DNA of 64,000 nucleotides from Amycolatopsis sulphurea (GCF_002564045.1 NZ_PDJK01000002.1:2418001-2482000), one strand, 5' to 3'. Positions 9,164 to 18,317 are shown, counted from the first letter of the stretch. Made by a program: numbers and translations. The notes: generated from the letters alone by a model not told the origin.

Positions 9164-11032
9164 GTGACTTCCTCACCGCCGGCACCGCGGCCGCAGGCCC
9201 GTGTGCGCGCACCCGAACTCGTCGGCGACGTCTGGCTCAACACCGGTGGCCACCGGCTCACCCTCGCTGAGCTGCGCGGACGCATCGTGCTGCTGGATTT
9301 CTGGACCAGCGGCTGCGTCAACTGCCTGCACGTGCTGGACGAACTGCGCCCGCTCGAAACCGAGTTCGCGGATGCGCTGGTCACGGTGGGTGTTCATGCG
9401 CCGAAGTTCCAGCACGAGGGAAAGCGCGCGTCGATCGAAGCGGCGGTACGTCGTTACGAGGTGCACCACCCGGTCGTCAACGACCCGAAGATGGAGCTGT
9501 GGTCGCAGTACGCCGTACGCGCGTGGCCGACGCTCGTCGTCGTGGACCCGGAGGGCTACGTCGTACACGTCGCAGCCGGCGAAGGGCACGGTGAGGCGTT
9601 GCGACGCGTCATTGCCGGCCTGATCGCGAAGCACGACGCGAAGGGCACGCTTCGCCGCGGTGGCAGCGCGTACGTGCCTGTCGAGGAGCAGCATGCCGAG
9701 CTGCGGTTTCCGAGCAAGGCGGCGGTCACGGCGGGCGGGCGTGTGCTGGTGGCCGACACCGGGCACCATTCGATCGTCGAGTTCGCTTCGGACGGCGAGA
9801 CGGTGATCCGCAGGTTCGGCAGCGGTGAACGCGGCGCGAAGGACGGACCGTTCGACCTCGCGAGCTTCACCGAACCGTCCGGTATCGCCTTGCTGCCCAA
9901 CGAAGTCGCCCAGCGCGCGGGCTACCACGCAGTCGTCGCGGACACCGCCGGGCACCGGCTGCGCGGCCTGGACCTCAACACCGGCGAAGTGAAGACCGTC
10001 GCCGGTACCGGTCGGCAGTGGCGCGACGGCACGGATACCGGCAAGGCGCTCGACATCGACCTGACCAGCCCGTGGGACGTCGCGTGGTGGGGCCCGGCCG
10101 GGGGCGTCGTGGTCGCGATGGCGGGCAACCACACGCTGAGCGTGTTCGACCCGGTCGAAGGCGGCATCCGGCGGTTCGCGGGCACCACGGTCGAAGGACT
10201 GCGAGACGGCGACGTGCACGAAGCGTTCTTCGCGCAGACCTCCGGCCTCGCGCCGGACGGGAACCGCCTGTGGCTCGTCGACGCTGAAACGTCCGCCCTG
10301 CGCTGGATCGAGCCCGAGGGCGAGTCTTTCACCGTGCAAACCGCGGTCGGCGTGGACCTGTTCTCCTTCGGCCACGCGGACGGCCCGGCCGACCAGGCGC
10401 TCCTGCAGCACCCGCTGGGGCTGACCGTGCTGTCGGACGGGCGCATCGCGATCGCCGACACCTACAACGGCGCCATCCGCCGCTACGACGCCTTCACCCG
10501 CGAAGTCGCGACGCTCGCGACCGGCTTCGCGGAGCCACAGGGACTCATCCTGCACGACGGTGAACTCCTCGTGGTCGAGTCGGCAGGCAACCGGGTGACG
10601 CCGGTGGGCGGGAACGGCCGCGCAACCACGGTGACGGGTACCCGTACCGCTTTGAGCCGTCCGCAAACCGTGCTGGCGCCGGGGAACGTCGAGTTCTCCG
10701 TGGTCTTCACCCCGCCGCCGGGCGAGAAGCTGGACGACCGCTACGGCCCGTCGACGCGGCTGGAGATCACCGCGTCGCCGCCGGAGCTGCTCGCCGACGG
10801 CGCTGGTGTCGGGACCGATCTGGTCCGCCGCATCCGATTCGCCGAAGGGGTGTCCGAAGGTGTGCTGCAAGTGGTGGCGCAGGCGGCCAGCTGCGACGAC
10901 GGCGGTGAGCACCCGGCCTGCCGGATCACCCGGCACGACTGGGGCGTCCCGGTCCGATTCGCCGAATCGGGCGGGCGGAGTCTGGAGCTGGTGATGGCGG
11001 GCGAGCCCGCCGAGGCGGCCGCAGGCCAGTAA
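9164..11032 (+). CDS. Thioredoxin-like protein fused to an NHL beta-propeller (NHLRC2-like)
   Basis: About 622 residues from GTG 9164; TTG 9152 in the same frame is an alternative and neither has a strong ribosome site. Residues about 20-165 form a thioredoxin/redoxin fold with WTSGCVNCLHVL (CVNC in place of the usual CxxC) and a following VRAWPTLVVVDPEG. The rest has repeated NHL-type strands, for example VADTGHHSIVEF, VADTAGHRLRGLD, IADTYNGAIRR and VVESAGNRV. The architecture matches NHLRC2-like proteins. No signal peptide, so probably cytosolic. A GroES-like gene starts 9 bases downstream. The electron donor and substrate are unknown. Confidence 0.85.
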   Translation: MTSSPPAPRPQARVRAPELVGDVWLNTGGHRLTLAELRGRIVLLDFWTSGCVNCLHVLDELRPLETEFADALVTVGVHAPKFQHEGKRASIEAAVRRYEVHHPVVNDPKMELWSQYAVRAWPTLVVVDPEGYVVHVAAGEGHGEALRRVIAGLIAKHDAKGTLRRGGSAYVPVEEQHAELRFPSKAAVTAGGRVLVADTGHHSIVEFASDGETVIRRFGSGERGAKDGPFDLASFTEPSGIALLPNEVAQRAGYHAVVADTAGHRLRGLDLNTGEVKTVAGTGRQWRDGTDTGKALDIDLTSPWDVAWWGPAGGVVVAMAGNHTLSVFDPVEGGIRRFAGTTVEGLRDGDVHEAFFAQTSGLAPDGNRLWLVDAETSALRWIEPEGESFTVQTAVGVDLFSFGHADGPADQALLQHPLGLTVLSDGRIAIADTYNGAIRRYDAFTREVATLATGFAEPQGLILHDGELLVVESAGNRVTPVGGNGRATTVTGTRTALSRPQTVLAPGNVEFSVVFTPPPGEKLDDRYGPSTRLEITASPPELLADGAGVGTDLVRRIRFAEGVSEGVLQVVAQAASCDDGGEHPACRITRHDWGVPVRFAESGGRSLELVMAGEPAEAAAGQ

Positions 11033-11041
11033 GATGGCCTG

Positions 11042-11365
11042 GTGTCTCCAACCCCCCAGCTTGAGATTCAGATGCTGCAGGACCGCGTGCTGGTCCGGCT
11101 GTCCCCGGAGGAGGGCGAGCGCCGCAGCAGCGGCGGCATCGTGATTCCGGCGACGGCGCAGGTGGCGCGCAGGCTGGCCTGGGGTGATGTACTGGGAGTC
11201 GGCAACAGCGTGCGGAACGTGAAGCAGGGCGACCGAGTGCTCTTCAACCCCGAGGACCAGTTCGAGGTCGAGATACAGGGCGAAGGGCACCTGGTCATGC
11301 GGGAGCGCGACATCCACGCGGTGGCCACCGAGCGGACCGAACACGGCACGGGGCTCTACCTGTAG
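11042..11365 (+). CDS. GroES-like co-chaperonin family protein
   Basis: 107 residues from GTG 11042. It shows the GroES fold pattern: LQDRVLVRLSPEEGERRSSGGIVIP near the N-terminus, a mobile-loop-like stretch, then WGDVLGVG, VKQGDRVLFNP, VEIQGEGHLVMRERDIHAV. Length is close to Cpn10. No groEL is adjacent, and the loop sequence (ATAQVARRLA) differs from the housekeeping mobile loop, so this is likely a divergent paralogue and not the main co-chaperonin. It follows the thioredoxin-NHL gene by 9 bases and may be co-transcribed with it. Confidence 0.75.
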   Translation: MSPTPQLEIQMLQDRVLVRLSPEEGERRSSGGIVIPATAQVARRLAWGDVLGVGNSVRNVKQGDRVLFNPEDQFEVEIQGEGHLVMRERDIHAVATERTEHGTGLYL

Positions 11366-11390
11366 CACCCGCACCCGGGGGAGGCAGGCA

Positions 11391-13358
11391 TTGCGCGAGG
11401 AAGAACCGGCCTTCCCGGCCGACGGCCTGCTCGGCGAACCCGGATCCGGCGCAGAGCCCCGGCAGGAATCCACCCGGTGGCCGGAAACGCGATCCCGGCC
11501 CGCACCGCAAACCGGACCCCTATCTGAATCCCCGCCGTGGTCTGGACCGCAACCCGATCCCCGCACCCAACGTCCGTTCGAGCCGGACTCCGGCCAGGGC
11601 CTCGACCTCGCCACCGAAATCTTCGCCGTGGCCGGGGAAGGCCCGCCACCGCCGGACACCCCGCTGCGGCGATTCCGCAGGCGGCTCGGCCGCACCTTCA
11701 TGATCGTCGGCTGCCTGCTCGGCCTGTTCGTCGTGTGTTACGCGATCGACCTGATCAGCAGCGCCGGCGACGTGCCCCGCGGCGTGCAGGTGGCCGGGAT
11801 CGACGTCGGCGGTCTTTCCTACGCCGAGGCGGAAGCCAAGCTGCACAACGAACTCCAGCCACGGCTGACCCGGCCGGTGGTGGTGCACGCGGGGGACGTC
11901 ACGTCCTCGCTGGTGCCCGCGCAGTCCGGCCTCGGGCTGGACTGGCCGGGCACGCTCAAACAGGCCGGGCACCAGCCGTGGAGCCCGATCACGCGGATGC
12001 TGTCGTTCTTCACCACGCGGGAAGTCGGCGTGGTGACGCGTAGCGACCAGCTCCAGGTCGAACAGTCCGTCCGGCAGCTCGCGCAGGACAAGCTTGACCA
12101 CGCGATGACCGAGGGCAGCATCGGTTTCGTGCCGAATGCGTCGGACGGCGTCACCCCGTACCCGGTCGAGCCGCGGCAGGGACAGCAGCTGGCCGACGTG
12201 CCCGCAGCCGTGCAGGCCGTGGTCGCCGATTGGCTTTCACCACGCGGGGTTTCGCTCACAATGGCGGTCACCCCGACGAAAGTCACCTCCGCCGGGGTCC
12301 ATTCGCTGCTCGACAGCGTCGTCGTGCCCGCGGTGTCCAGCCCCGTCGTCCTGCACGGTCAGGGCAAGGACGCCACGCTGAAACCGGCGGCGATCGCGTC
12401 GTCGTTCCAGTTCGTGCCGCACGACGGCGGTGCTCTCGAACTGCGCGTCGATCAGGCGAAGCTGCGCCGGGCGGTGCAGAAGGACCTCGCTTCGACCGAG
12501 ACCGAAGCGAAGGACGCGCAGCTCACCTTCGACACCGGGGTCCCGGCCGTCACCCCGTCCACGGACGCGCGAAAGATCAACTGGGGCAACACTTTCAAGC
12601 CGCTCACCGACATACTGGCGAAGCCGGCCGCGCGTGAGCTGACGGTGGCTTACGACGCGAAGAAGCCGGATCTCACCACTGACAAGGCCAACGCGCTCGG
12701 CGTCAAGGAAGTCATCGGCGAGTTCACGACAGGTGGGCTGAGCGGACCGGCCGTGGCGAACGTGAGCACGCTCGCCGACCGGATTTCCGGCGTGGTGGTG
12801 AAACCGGGCGAGACGTTCAGCCTGAATGCGCATCGCGGTGGCGGTTACGCGGCGGCGCCCGCGCAAGAGGACGGCAGCGGGCCGTCAGTGCCCGGCGGCG
12901 GGCTCTCCCAACTTGCGTCCACTTTGTACAACGCGGCCTATCTCGCCGGGCTCGATGACGCCGGACACGTTGCCCAGGAATACTTTCTCGGCCGCTACCC
13001 AGCCGGTCGCGACGCCGTAGCGGTGGACGCCTTGGGCAACGCGGTGGACCTGAAGATCGCCGACAACGACCAGACCGGCTTCGCGATCCAGGCGAGCGCG
13101 AGCGGTGGCTCGGTGACCGTGAAGATCTGGGGTACCCGGCACTACCGCGTCGAAGGCCGCAGCGGCGGCGAGACGAACGAAGTGCCGCCGACCGTTCAGC
13201 TCGGTCCCGGCGCAGATGGCGCTTGCCAGGCGTCGACGGGCTCGTCCGGATTCAGCGTGACCGACACCCGGGTGTTCTACGACCTGGCCGGCGGCGCCGA
13301 AATCCGCGAGGAAAGCCGCACTACGACGTACGCACCCCGGCCGATCGTCATGTGCTGA
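11391..13358 (+). CDS. VanW family cell-envelope protein with peptidoglycan-binding-like repeats
   Basis: 655 residues from TTG 11391, preceded by GGGGGAGG at good spacing. A proline-rich cytoplasmic N-terminus of about 100 residues is followed by one membrane helix (FMIVGCLLGLFVVCYAIDLI) and a large outer part. This contains GVQVAGIDVGGLSYAEAEAKL, the start of a YoaR-like/peptidoglycan-binding-like domain, and near residue 470-510 the VanW core with VVKPGETFSLN and GGGLSQLASTLYNAAYLAGL. The Cys often found in GGGxCQ is Ser here. VanW proteins occur near vancomycin-resistance genes but their activity is not known; a role at the cell wall is inferred. Overlaps the convergent downstream gene by 11 bases. 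Confidence 0.88.
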   Translation: MREEEPAFPADGLLGEPGSGAEPRQESTRWPETRSRPAPQTGPLSESPPWSGPQPDPRTQRPFEPDSGQGLDLATEIFAVAGEGPPPPDTPLRRFRRRLGRTFMIVGCLLGLFVVCYAIDLISSAGDVPRGVQVAGIDVGGLSYAEAEAKLHNELQPRLTRPVVVHAGDVTSSLVPAQSGLGLDWPGTLKQAGHQPWSPITRMLSFFTTREVGVVTRSDQLQVEQSVRQLAQDKLDHAMTEGSIGFVPNASDGVTPYPVEPRQGQQLADVPAAVQAVVADWLSPRGVSLTMAVTPTKVTSAGVHSLLDSVVVPAVSSPVVLHGQGKDATLKPAAIASSFQFVPHDGGALELRVDQAKLRRAVQKDLASTETEAKDAQLTFDTGVPAVTPSTDARKINWGNTFKPLTDILAKPAARELTVAYDAKKPDLTTDKANALGVKEVIGEFTTGGLSGPAVANVSTLADRISGVVVKPGETFSLNAHRGGGYAAAPAQEDGSGPSVPGGGLSQLASTLYNAAYLAGLDDAGHVAQEYFLGRYPAGRDAVAVDALGNAVDLKIADNDQTGFAIQASASGGSVTVKIWGTRHYRVEGRSGGETNEVPPTVQLGPGADGACQASTGSSGFSVTDTRVFYDLAGGAEIREESRTTTYAPRPIVMC

Positions 13359-13686
13359 GCCGGGCCGGTGCCTTCTGCCGCCAGGCTTCGGTGAGCAGTT
13401 CGCGCAGCTCCTGCGGGTCGATCTGCTCGAGATGCACCAGAATCGAGCCGTAGCCGTCGTAGTGCGGGGTGGTGAAGTAGGCCGGATCGCCGGACGCGAG
13501 CAGCGCGGCCTTCTCGTCGAGCCCGCAGACCAGCATCAGCCCGCCCTCGGCCTCGGTACGCAGCCGGGCGAACGTCTTGCCCGCCACCTTGAGCGCCGGG
13601 GTGCGATACGACGTGGACACCTCGGTCTCCGGCAGCTCCGCGGCGAACGCGGCCACTTCGTCCCAGTTCATCGTCATAGCGCCCAT
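13348..13686 (-). CDS. MmcQ/YjbR family DNA-binding-like protein
   Basis: 112 residues from ATG 13686; ATGs at 13677 and 13671 are in frame and the last would give the more typical N-terminus NWDEVAAFAAELPETEV. Typical family blocks are present: FARLR, GGLMLVCGLDEKAALLASGDPAYFTTPHYDGYGSILVHLEQID, and the closing LTEAWRQKAP. Members have a CyaY-like fold and have been called DNA-binding, but the biological role is unclear. It converges on vanW with overlapping ends. Confidence 0.82.
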   Translation of the reverse strand: MGAMTMNWDEVAAFAAELPETEVSTSYRTPALKVAGKTFARLRTEAEGGLMLVCGLDEKAALLASGDPAYFTTPHYDGYGSILVHLEQIDPQELRELLTEAWRQKAPARLST

Positions 13687-13714
13687 CGTGCCCCCTGCAA
13701 CTGCCCCGGAAAAG

Positions 13715-13765
13715 CTGTGAAGGGTCCCTTCACGGACTCAGCGTCCGTGAAGGGACCCTTCACAG
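13715..13765. repeat. Dispersed double palindrome (copy 1)
   Basis: Two 17-bp palindromes, GTGAAGGGTCCCTTCAC and GTGAAGGGACCCTTCAC, flank a GGACTCAGCGTCC spacer that is itself nearly symmetric. Other copies lie at 40299-40349, 47912-49626 (split by an IS) and 59874-59924. All sit just after stop codons, so they probably act as terminators or REP-like elements. Confidence 0.85.
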
Positions 13766-13771
13766 ACCTGC

Positions 13772-15457
13772 TTACTTGACCGTGATCCGATCCGCCAGCG
13801 GCGGGGCGATGCCGGGGTGCGCAGCCATGTACGTCAGGAACGCGTCGAGGTCGACCGGTCCACCCGCGAGGCCGGTGCCCTTGGTGAACTCGGTGAACCC
13901 GTCCCCGCCCGCGGCGAGGAAGTTGTTCACCGACACCCGGTACGACGCCGCCGGGTCGACCGGCTTGCCCTCGACCGTGAGGTCGGAGACGCGGGAGCCG
14001 ACCGCCGCCGACGTCGAGTACGAGTAGTGCAGCGAGCTGGACACCTGCAGGATCTTCGTGCCACCCGACTGGCCCCACTGCTGTTCCAGCACGTTCTTCA
14101 GGTTCGCGCCGGTCAGCGTGATCGTCTGCATGATGTTCGCGAACGGCTGCACGGTGAACGCCTCGCCGTAGGTCACCACGCCGTCGCCCTCACCGGCCGG
14201 CGAGGACTTGTAGGTCAGGTCGGCGCGGATACCGCCCGGGTTGGTGATCGCGACGACCGCGTTGTTCGACTTCGTCGCCTCCAGTTGCGCGTCCGCGAGC
14301 ACGTCGCCCAGCGGCGATTCCCCGGACGGCCCGCCCGCCGCGGGCAGATCCGCGGTGATCGTGCCGACCTGCTTGTTCGCGATCGGCGCGGACTTCGCCT
14401 TCGCCTCGTCGACGAGCTTCTGCGCGGCCGGGTCCGCGGGCACGTCCCGGGTGACGATCTCGTTGTGCGCCTTGGTCTGCGACCGGACCACGTCGCGGGT
14501 GCGGCGGTCGATCTTGAGGTCCACCACGGAAAGCAGCCGGCCGAACGAGGCACCCTGCAGCACCGGCCGCGGCCGGCCGGCCGGATCGTTGATCACGCAG
14601 TTGTACTGCTGGTGGCTGTGTGCGGTGAAGATCGCGTCGACTTTCGGGCTGACTTGCTTGGCGATGGTCGAGGCCGCGCCGTCCGGCTTGACCTTGCAGT
14701 CGTCTGGGCCTGCCCCGGACTGGCCCTCGTCGCCCTGGTGCAGCAGCACCACCTGGGCCTTGACGCCGAGCCGGTCGAGCAGGTCCGCAGTGCGGTTGAT
14801 GGCGGGCACCTCGTCGCCGAACTTCAGGCCCTTGATCGCCTCGGGCGTGACCACCGAGGGCAGGTCCTTCAGCGTGGCGCCGATGATGCCGACCGGTACC
14901 CCGCCGGACTTCTGCACGCTGAACGGCAGCAGCGCGGGCAGCCCGTTGTCGAAGGTCACGTTGGCCCCGAGGATCGGGAACCGCGCGCCGCGGTACTTCT
15001 TGTCGAACTGGCAGCCGTCGGTCGGGTGGCAGCCGCCGAGCTGCATCCGCAGCAGCTCTTGGTAGCCCTCGTCGAACTCGTGGTTGCCTACGGCGGAGGC
15101 TTTGACCCCCAACTGGTTCATGAAGTCGACGGTCGGCTCGTCGTGGAACAGCGCGGAGACCACCGGCGACGCGCCGACGTTGTCCCCCGAGGAGAGCACG
15201 ATCGAGTTGCGCACCTGCGATTCGAGCTGCTTCACGTGCGTGGCGAGGTAAGCGGCGCCCCCGGCTGCCACGCTGCCACCGCCCGGCAGCGCGACCTTGC
15301 CGCCAGACCCGGACGGCGGTTCGAGATTGCCGTGCAGATCGTTGAACGTGATGAGCCGGACGTCGATCGACTGGGCCGCGGAAGCGGGCGCGCCCGCAAG
15401 GGCCACTGCGGCCGCCGCGACGGCACCGGCCGCCGCGAGCCGGGTGAAGAGCTTCAT
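13772..15457 (-). CDS. Secreted bifunctional metallophosphatase/5'-nucleotidase
   Basis: 561 residues from ATG 15457, with GGAGG 5 bases upstream. A signal peptide (KLFTRLAAAGAVAAAAVALAGAPASA) is followed by the calcineurin-type metallophosphatase domain: ITFNDLHGN (metal-binding D40 and H42), SSGDNVGAS, GNHEFDEG, LLHQGDEG and AHSHQQYN. The C-terminal part is the 5_nucleotid_C domain with NPGGIRADL, GEAFTVQPFAN and NNFLAAGGDGF. It would hydrolyse extracellular nucleotides and recycle nucleosides and phosphate. No anchor is seen. Monocistronic, ending next to a palindromic repeat. Confidence 0.92.
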   Translation of the reverse strand: MKLFTRLAAAGAVAAAAVALAGAPASAAQSIDVRLITFNDLHGNLEPPSGSGGKVALPGGGSVAAGGAAYLATHVKQLESQVRNSIVLSSGDNVGASPVVSALFHDEPTVDFMNQLGVKASAVGNHEFDEGYQELLRMQLGGCHPTDGCQFDKKYRGARFPILGANVTFDNGLPALLPFSVQKSGGVPVGIIGATLKDLPSVVTPEAIKGLKFGDEVPAINRTADLLDRLGVKAQVVLLHQGDEGQSGAGPDDCKVKPDGAASTIAKQVSPKVDAIFTAHSHQQYNCVINDPAGRPRPVLQGASFGRLLSVVDLKIDRRTRDVVRSQTKAHNEIVTRDVPADPAAQKLVDEAKAKSAPIANKQVGTITADLPAAGGPSGESPLGDVLADAQLEATKSNNAVVAITNPGGIRADLTYKSSPAGEGDGVVTYGEAFTVQPFANIMQTITLTGANLKNVLEQQWGQSGGTKILQVSSSLHYSYSTSAAVGSRVSDLTVEGKPVDPAASYRVSVNNFLAAGGDGFTEFTKGTGLAGGPVDLDAFLTYMAAHPGIAPPLADRITVK

Positions 15458-15729
15458 GTTTCCTCCGGTTTCGCACCCGTTGTCCCCTGGTACGGGTGCC
15501 CGGCGGTGCAGTCTGCCCAATTCGTTCAGTCCTCACCAGGGGAATGCGGACGGAAATGGGGAATCGTCACCAGTCGTTCCACTTCCGGACCCGGGGCGGT
15601 CCGGAAGTGGCCGCGGGGAGGGGCGGCCATCCGGTCAGCTCCGGGTCGGCCGGATGGCCGATCCGGCTCCGCGGGCGTCCGGCTCATCGACCGAAGTGAG
15701 GGCCGAGAAAGCTCCATAGCGTTCTTGTC

Positions 15730-16395
15730 ATGACGAACGCACAGGTCACCGCGCTGCAGTACGGGCTCATCGGGTTCCTCGCCCTCTGGGCGATCGTCCT
15801 GGTCCCGCAGCTGGTCCTGCAGTTCGCCAGATACGGGCGGCTCCGGCTGCGCGGCATCGTGACCACCGCGGCCGTCCTGCTCTACGCCACCTTCGGCCTC
15901 GCGGTCACCTTCCTGCCGCTGCCCGGCCCGAACACCCGGCCGCTGGAGCAGACCGTGCAGCTGCACCCGTTCCAGTGGATCGCCGACATCCACACCGAAC
16001 TGCTCAAGCACGGCCTTTCCGCAGCGCACTGGTTCACCACGCAGACCTTCCAGCAGGCCGCGATGAACGTGCTGCTGTTCGTGCCGCTCGGCCTGTTCGC
16101 CCGGCTGTTGTGGCGCCGCGGGGTGGCGGGTGCGCTGCTGATCGGCGGCGCGGTGTCACTGGCCATCGAGATCACCCAGCTCACCGCGAACTTCGGCACC
16201 GCCCCGTTCGCCTACCGGATCTTCGACGTCGACGACCTCATGACCAACACCTTCGGCGCCGGTCTCGGCTGGCTGTTCGCCGCGCTGCTGCTCGCCCGGC
16301 TGCCGGTTCGCCCGGTGTCCCAGCGCCCGGTCCCTTCAACCGTCCGCCTGGAGCCCGCCCGGCGCGAGCGGGTCGGTCTCACCCAGGCGCGCTAA
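15730..16395 (+). CDS. VanZ family membrane protein
   Basis: 221 residues from ATG 15730. About five membrane segments can be seen, with the VanZ-like core NVLLFVPLGLFARLLW, LLIGGAVSLAIEITQL and RIFDVDDLMTNTFGAGLGWLFA; the acidic DVDDLMTNTFGA is the family's most conserved block. VanZ is linked to low-level teicoplanin resistance in enterococci, but most homologues have no known role. The C-terminal 60 bases overlap a small gene on the other strand. Confidence 0.85.
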   Translation: MTNAQVTALQYGLIGFLALWAIVLVPQLVLQFARYGRLRLRGIVTTAAVLLYATFGLAVTFLPLPGPNTRPLEQTVQLHPFQWIADIHTELLKHGLSAAHWFTTQTFQQAAMNVLLFVPLGLFARLLWRRGVAGALLIGGAVSLAIEITQLTANFGTAPFAYRIFDVDDLMTNTFGAGLGWLFAALLLARLPVRPVSQRPVPSTVRLEPARRERVGLTQAR

Positions 16396-16512
16396 CCGGG
16401 CCTGCCGCGCCCGCGCGGCCCGCCGGGCGATCCGCCGGTCTTCGGCCACGACGATGACGGTGGCGATCGCGATGATCAGCGCCACCAGTCCCAGAATCAG
16501 CCAAAGCTGCAA
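16336..16512 (-). CDS. Small single-pass membrane protein, 58 residues
   Basis: TTG 16512 is preceded by AGGAGAGG with 7 bases spacing, an excellent ribosome site on the minus strand. The product begins with a hydrophobic helix (QLWLILGLVALIIAIATVIVV) followed at once by an Arg/Ala-rich cytoplasmic tail (EDRRIARRAARARQARLARL). The design, one helix with a basic tail, is common in small actinomycete membrane proteins. It overlaps the end of the VanZ gene tail to tail and lies divergent to the DNA glycosylase gene. Function unknown. Confidence 0.6.
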   Translation of the reverse strand: MQLWLILGLVALIIAIATVIVVAEDRRIARRAARARQARLARLGETDPLAPGGLQADG

Positions 16513-16626
16513 GCGGAAACCTCTCCTACGACGTTGTGCGAGAGATCACACAGGCTACCCATTCCGGTGGCCGCTTGGCCACCCCGTGTGGCGCCCGGAT
16601 CGGCCTGCCGGACGAGACTGGCCGCC

Positions 16627-17187
16627 ATGTCCGTCAAACCGACCAAGGACCAGCTGGCCGCCGCACCCGGCAGCCGGATCCCGGACGTCCTCGAACCCGA
16701 CCTGGACGTGCTGTTCTGCGGGATCAACCCGGGGTTGTGGTCGGGCGCGCTCGGCTGGCACTTCGCCCGGCCCGGTAACCGGTTCTGGCCCGCGCTGCAC
16801 GCCGGCGGCTTCACCCCGTGGGTGTTCGATCCCAGCGAGCAGCAGGCCCTGCTCGGCCTCGGGCTCGGCATCACGAACGTCGTCGAACGGGCCACCGCGC
16901 GAGCCGGCGAACTGAGCGACGACGAACTCCGGGACGGCGGCCGCGCACTGGTGGAGAAGGTGCGCGAATACCGCCCGCGCTGGCTGGCGGTCGTCGGGAT
17001 CACCGCCTACCGGGTCGCCTTCGGCGAACCGAAAGCCCAGGTCGGGCGCCAGGAGCGGCGGCTGGGCGGCACCGGTGTCTGGGCACTGCCGAACCCGAGC
17101 GGGCTCAACGCGCACTGGAGCGCCGCCCGGCTCGGCGAGGCGTTCGGCGAACTGCGGCAGGCAGTGATCGAGAGCTGCGAAGCGTAG
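16627..17187 (+). CDS. mug: Mismatch-specific uracil/thymine DNA glycosylase (Mug/TDG family)
   Basis: 186 residues from ATG 16627. Two family motifs are clear: GINPG at 32-36, which positions the catalytic water, and NPSGLNAHW at 156-164, which forms the wedge and contacts the opposite strand. Between them are HFARPGNRFW and GLGITNVV, also conserved. The enzyme removes uracil or thymine (and ethenocytosine in E. coli) mispaired with guanine, starting base-excision repair. Single gene; a longer frame upstream to 16534 lacks a ribosome site and is not favoured. Confidence 0.9.
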   Translation: MSVKPTKDQLAAAPGSRIPDVLEPDLDVLFCGINPGLWSGALGWHFARPGNRFWPALHAGGFTPWVFDPSEQQALLGLGLGITNVVERATARAGELSDDELRDGGRALVEKVREYRPRWLAVVGITAYRVAFGEPKAQVGRQERRLGGTGVWALPNPSGLNAHWSAARLGEAFGELRQAVIESCEA

Positions 17188-17465
17188 TTGAGAGCCACCG
17201 AACGGAGTACACCCTCAGTAGTGAATGGGGCCATTCGGCACCGTTGGATGGGCCGAATTCCTGCAGTTCGCGAGGGGTTTTCTACGGAGAGTTTGCTGCA
17301 ACCGTTCGATACGGCCATGAGGGGGAAACCGCGTCACAAGTCTCGTCCGGTGGAGTCGAATGAGGGACAAGGTGTTGTTTCCGTTCGATCCCGGCAGGGG
17401 GGATCGAAGGCATGCCGAGGGGGTGTGCCGGTCGCCGGGAACGACCTCGAGGACGGAGGCCTCAG

Positions 17466-18254
17466 ATGCGTGGCATCGAGCCCCATCGAACGCCCATCGC
17501 GCCGGGACAACAGGCCGGCGGTCGCAGTCTGGGGGTGGCCGTGGTCGACCCCATCCCGCTGTTCCGGGAGGGGGTCGCGTCGATGGTGCACCGGACGCTC
17601 GGCCTGCACTGGTCCGGGCAGGCGGCCAGTCACCACGCGGCGATGCAGCTGTGCGAACAGGTGCGGCCGGATGTGCTGATCGTGGATTCCGCGCTGGATC
17701 CGAACTGCCATCTGGTCAAGATGCTCAACGCCGGTGATCCGGCGCTCGTGCTGGTGGTGCTGGTGCGCGACACCAGCCGCACCCAGCAGTACCTGGCCAC
17801 CGCGATCGCCGCGGGTGCGCACGCGATTGTGCCGCGGGCGGTCGACGCCCGCCGGATGGCCGAGGCGATCCGGCGCGCGCACACCGACCGGCGCTACATC
17901 GACCCGGCGCTGTCCGCGCTCACCGCGAGGCCGAAACGGCAGTCGGCGGCCGGGGTCGTCCCCGGCGACGGTTCGCTCGGCCGGTCGAAGGCCGTCATGC
18001 CGCTGTCCCGGCGGGAATACCAGGTGCTGCAGCTGGTCGCGGAAGGGCTGGAGAACTCGGCGATCGCGAAACTGCTGTTCCTGTCCGTGGAGACGGTGCG
18101 GACGCACGTCAAGAGCATCCTGCGCAAGCTGTCCGCACGCGATCGGACACATGCGGTGACCATCGCGTTCCGCGGCGGCATCCTGGTCCCCCAGCTCGAC
18201 GATCACCATGCCGTGCTGCCCGCGCAGAACTCCGTGGCGCGTAGCACCCGGTGA
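17466..18254 (+). CDS. Orphan LuxR-family response-regulator-like transcription factor
   Basis: 262 residues from ATG 17466, with GGAGG 7 bases upstream. Residues about 25-145 resemble a receiver domain (VAVVDPIPLFREGVASMV, RPDVLIVDSALDPN, AGAHAIVPRAVD), and the C-terminal part is a LuxR-type helix-turn-helix (LSRREYQVLQLVAEGLENSA through LSVETVRTHVKSILRKL). The receiver looks degenerate: the usual DD pair at the start is reduced and the conserved Lys is Arg (VPRAV), so phosphorylation may not control it. No sensor kinase is adjacent. Targets unknown. The next gene is fadE5, 158 bases downstream in the same direction, with its own promoter. Confidence 0.85.
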   Translation: MRGIEPHRTPIAPGQQAGGRSLGVAVVDPIPLFREGVASMVHRTLGLHWSGQAASHHAAMQLCEQVRPDVLIVDSALDPNCHLVKMLNAGDPALVLVVLVRDTSRTQQYLATAIAAGAHAIVPRAVDARRMAEAIRRAHTDRRYIDPALSALTARPKRQSAAGVVPGDGSLGRSKAVMPLSRREYQVLQLVAEGLENSAIAKLLFLSVETVRTHVKSILRKLSARDRTHAVTIAFRGGILVPQLDDHHAVLPAQNSVARSTR

Positions 18255-18317
18255 CCTTGATCGCCTGGTCGTCGCCGGGCTCGGGGGAAACCGAACCCCT
18301 TCGGGGAGCGCCGTCGC

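Noticed and set aside
11042..11365. Considered as the housekeeping groES
   Set aside because: No groEL or HrcA/CIRCE element next to it and the mobile loop is unlike GroES.
9173..11701. 842-residue minus-strand frame across the thioredoxin-NHL and GroES-like genes
   Set aside because: It spans several genes of the other strand and shows no domain; an artefact of high GC.
13817..15733. 638-residue plus-strand frame opposite the 5'-nucleotidase gene
   Set aside because: Composition is Arg/Val/Leu-rich antisense of a gene with clear signal peptide, ribosome site and catalytic motifs on the other strand.
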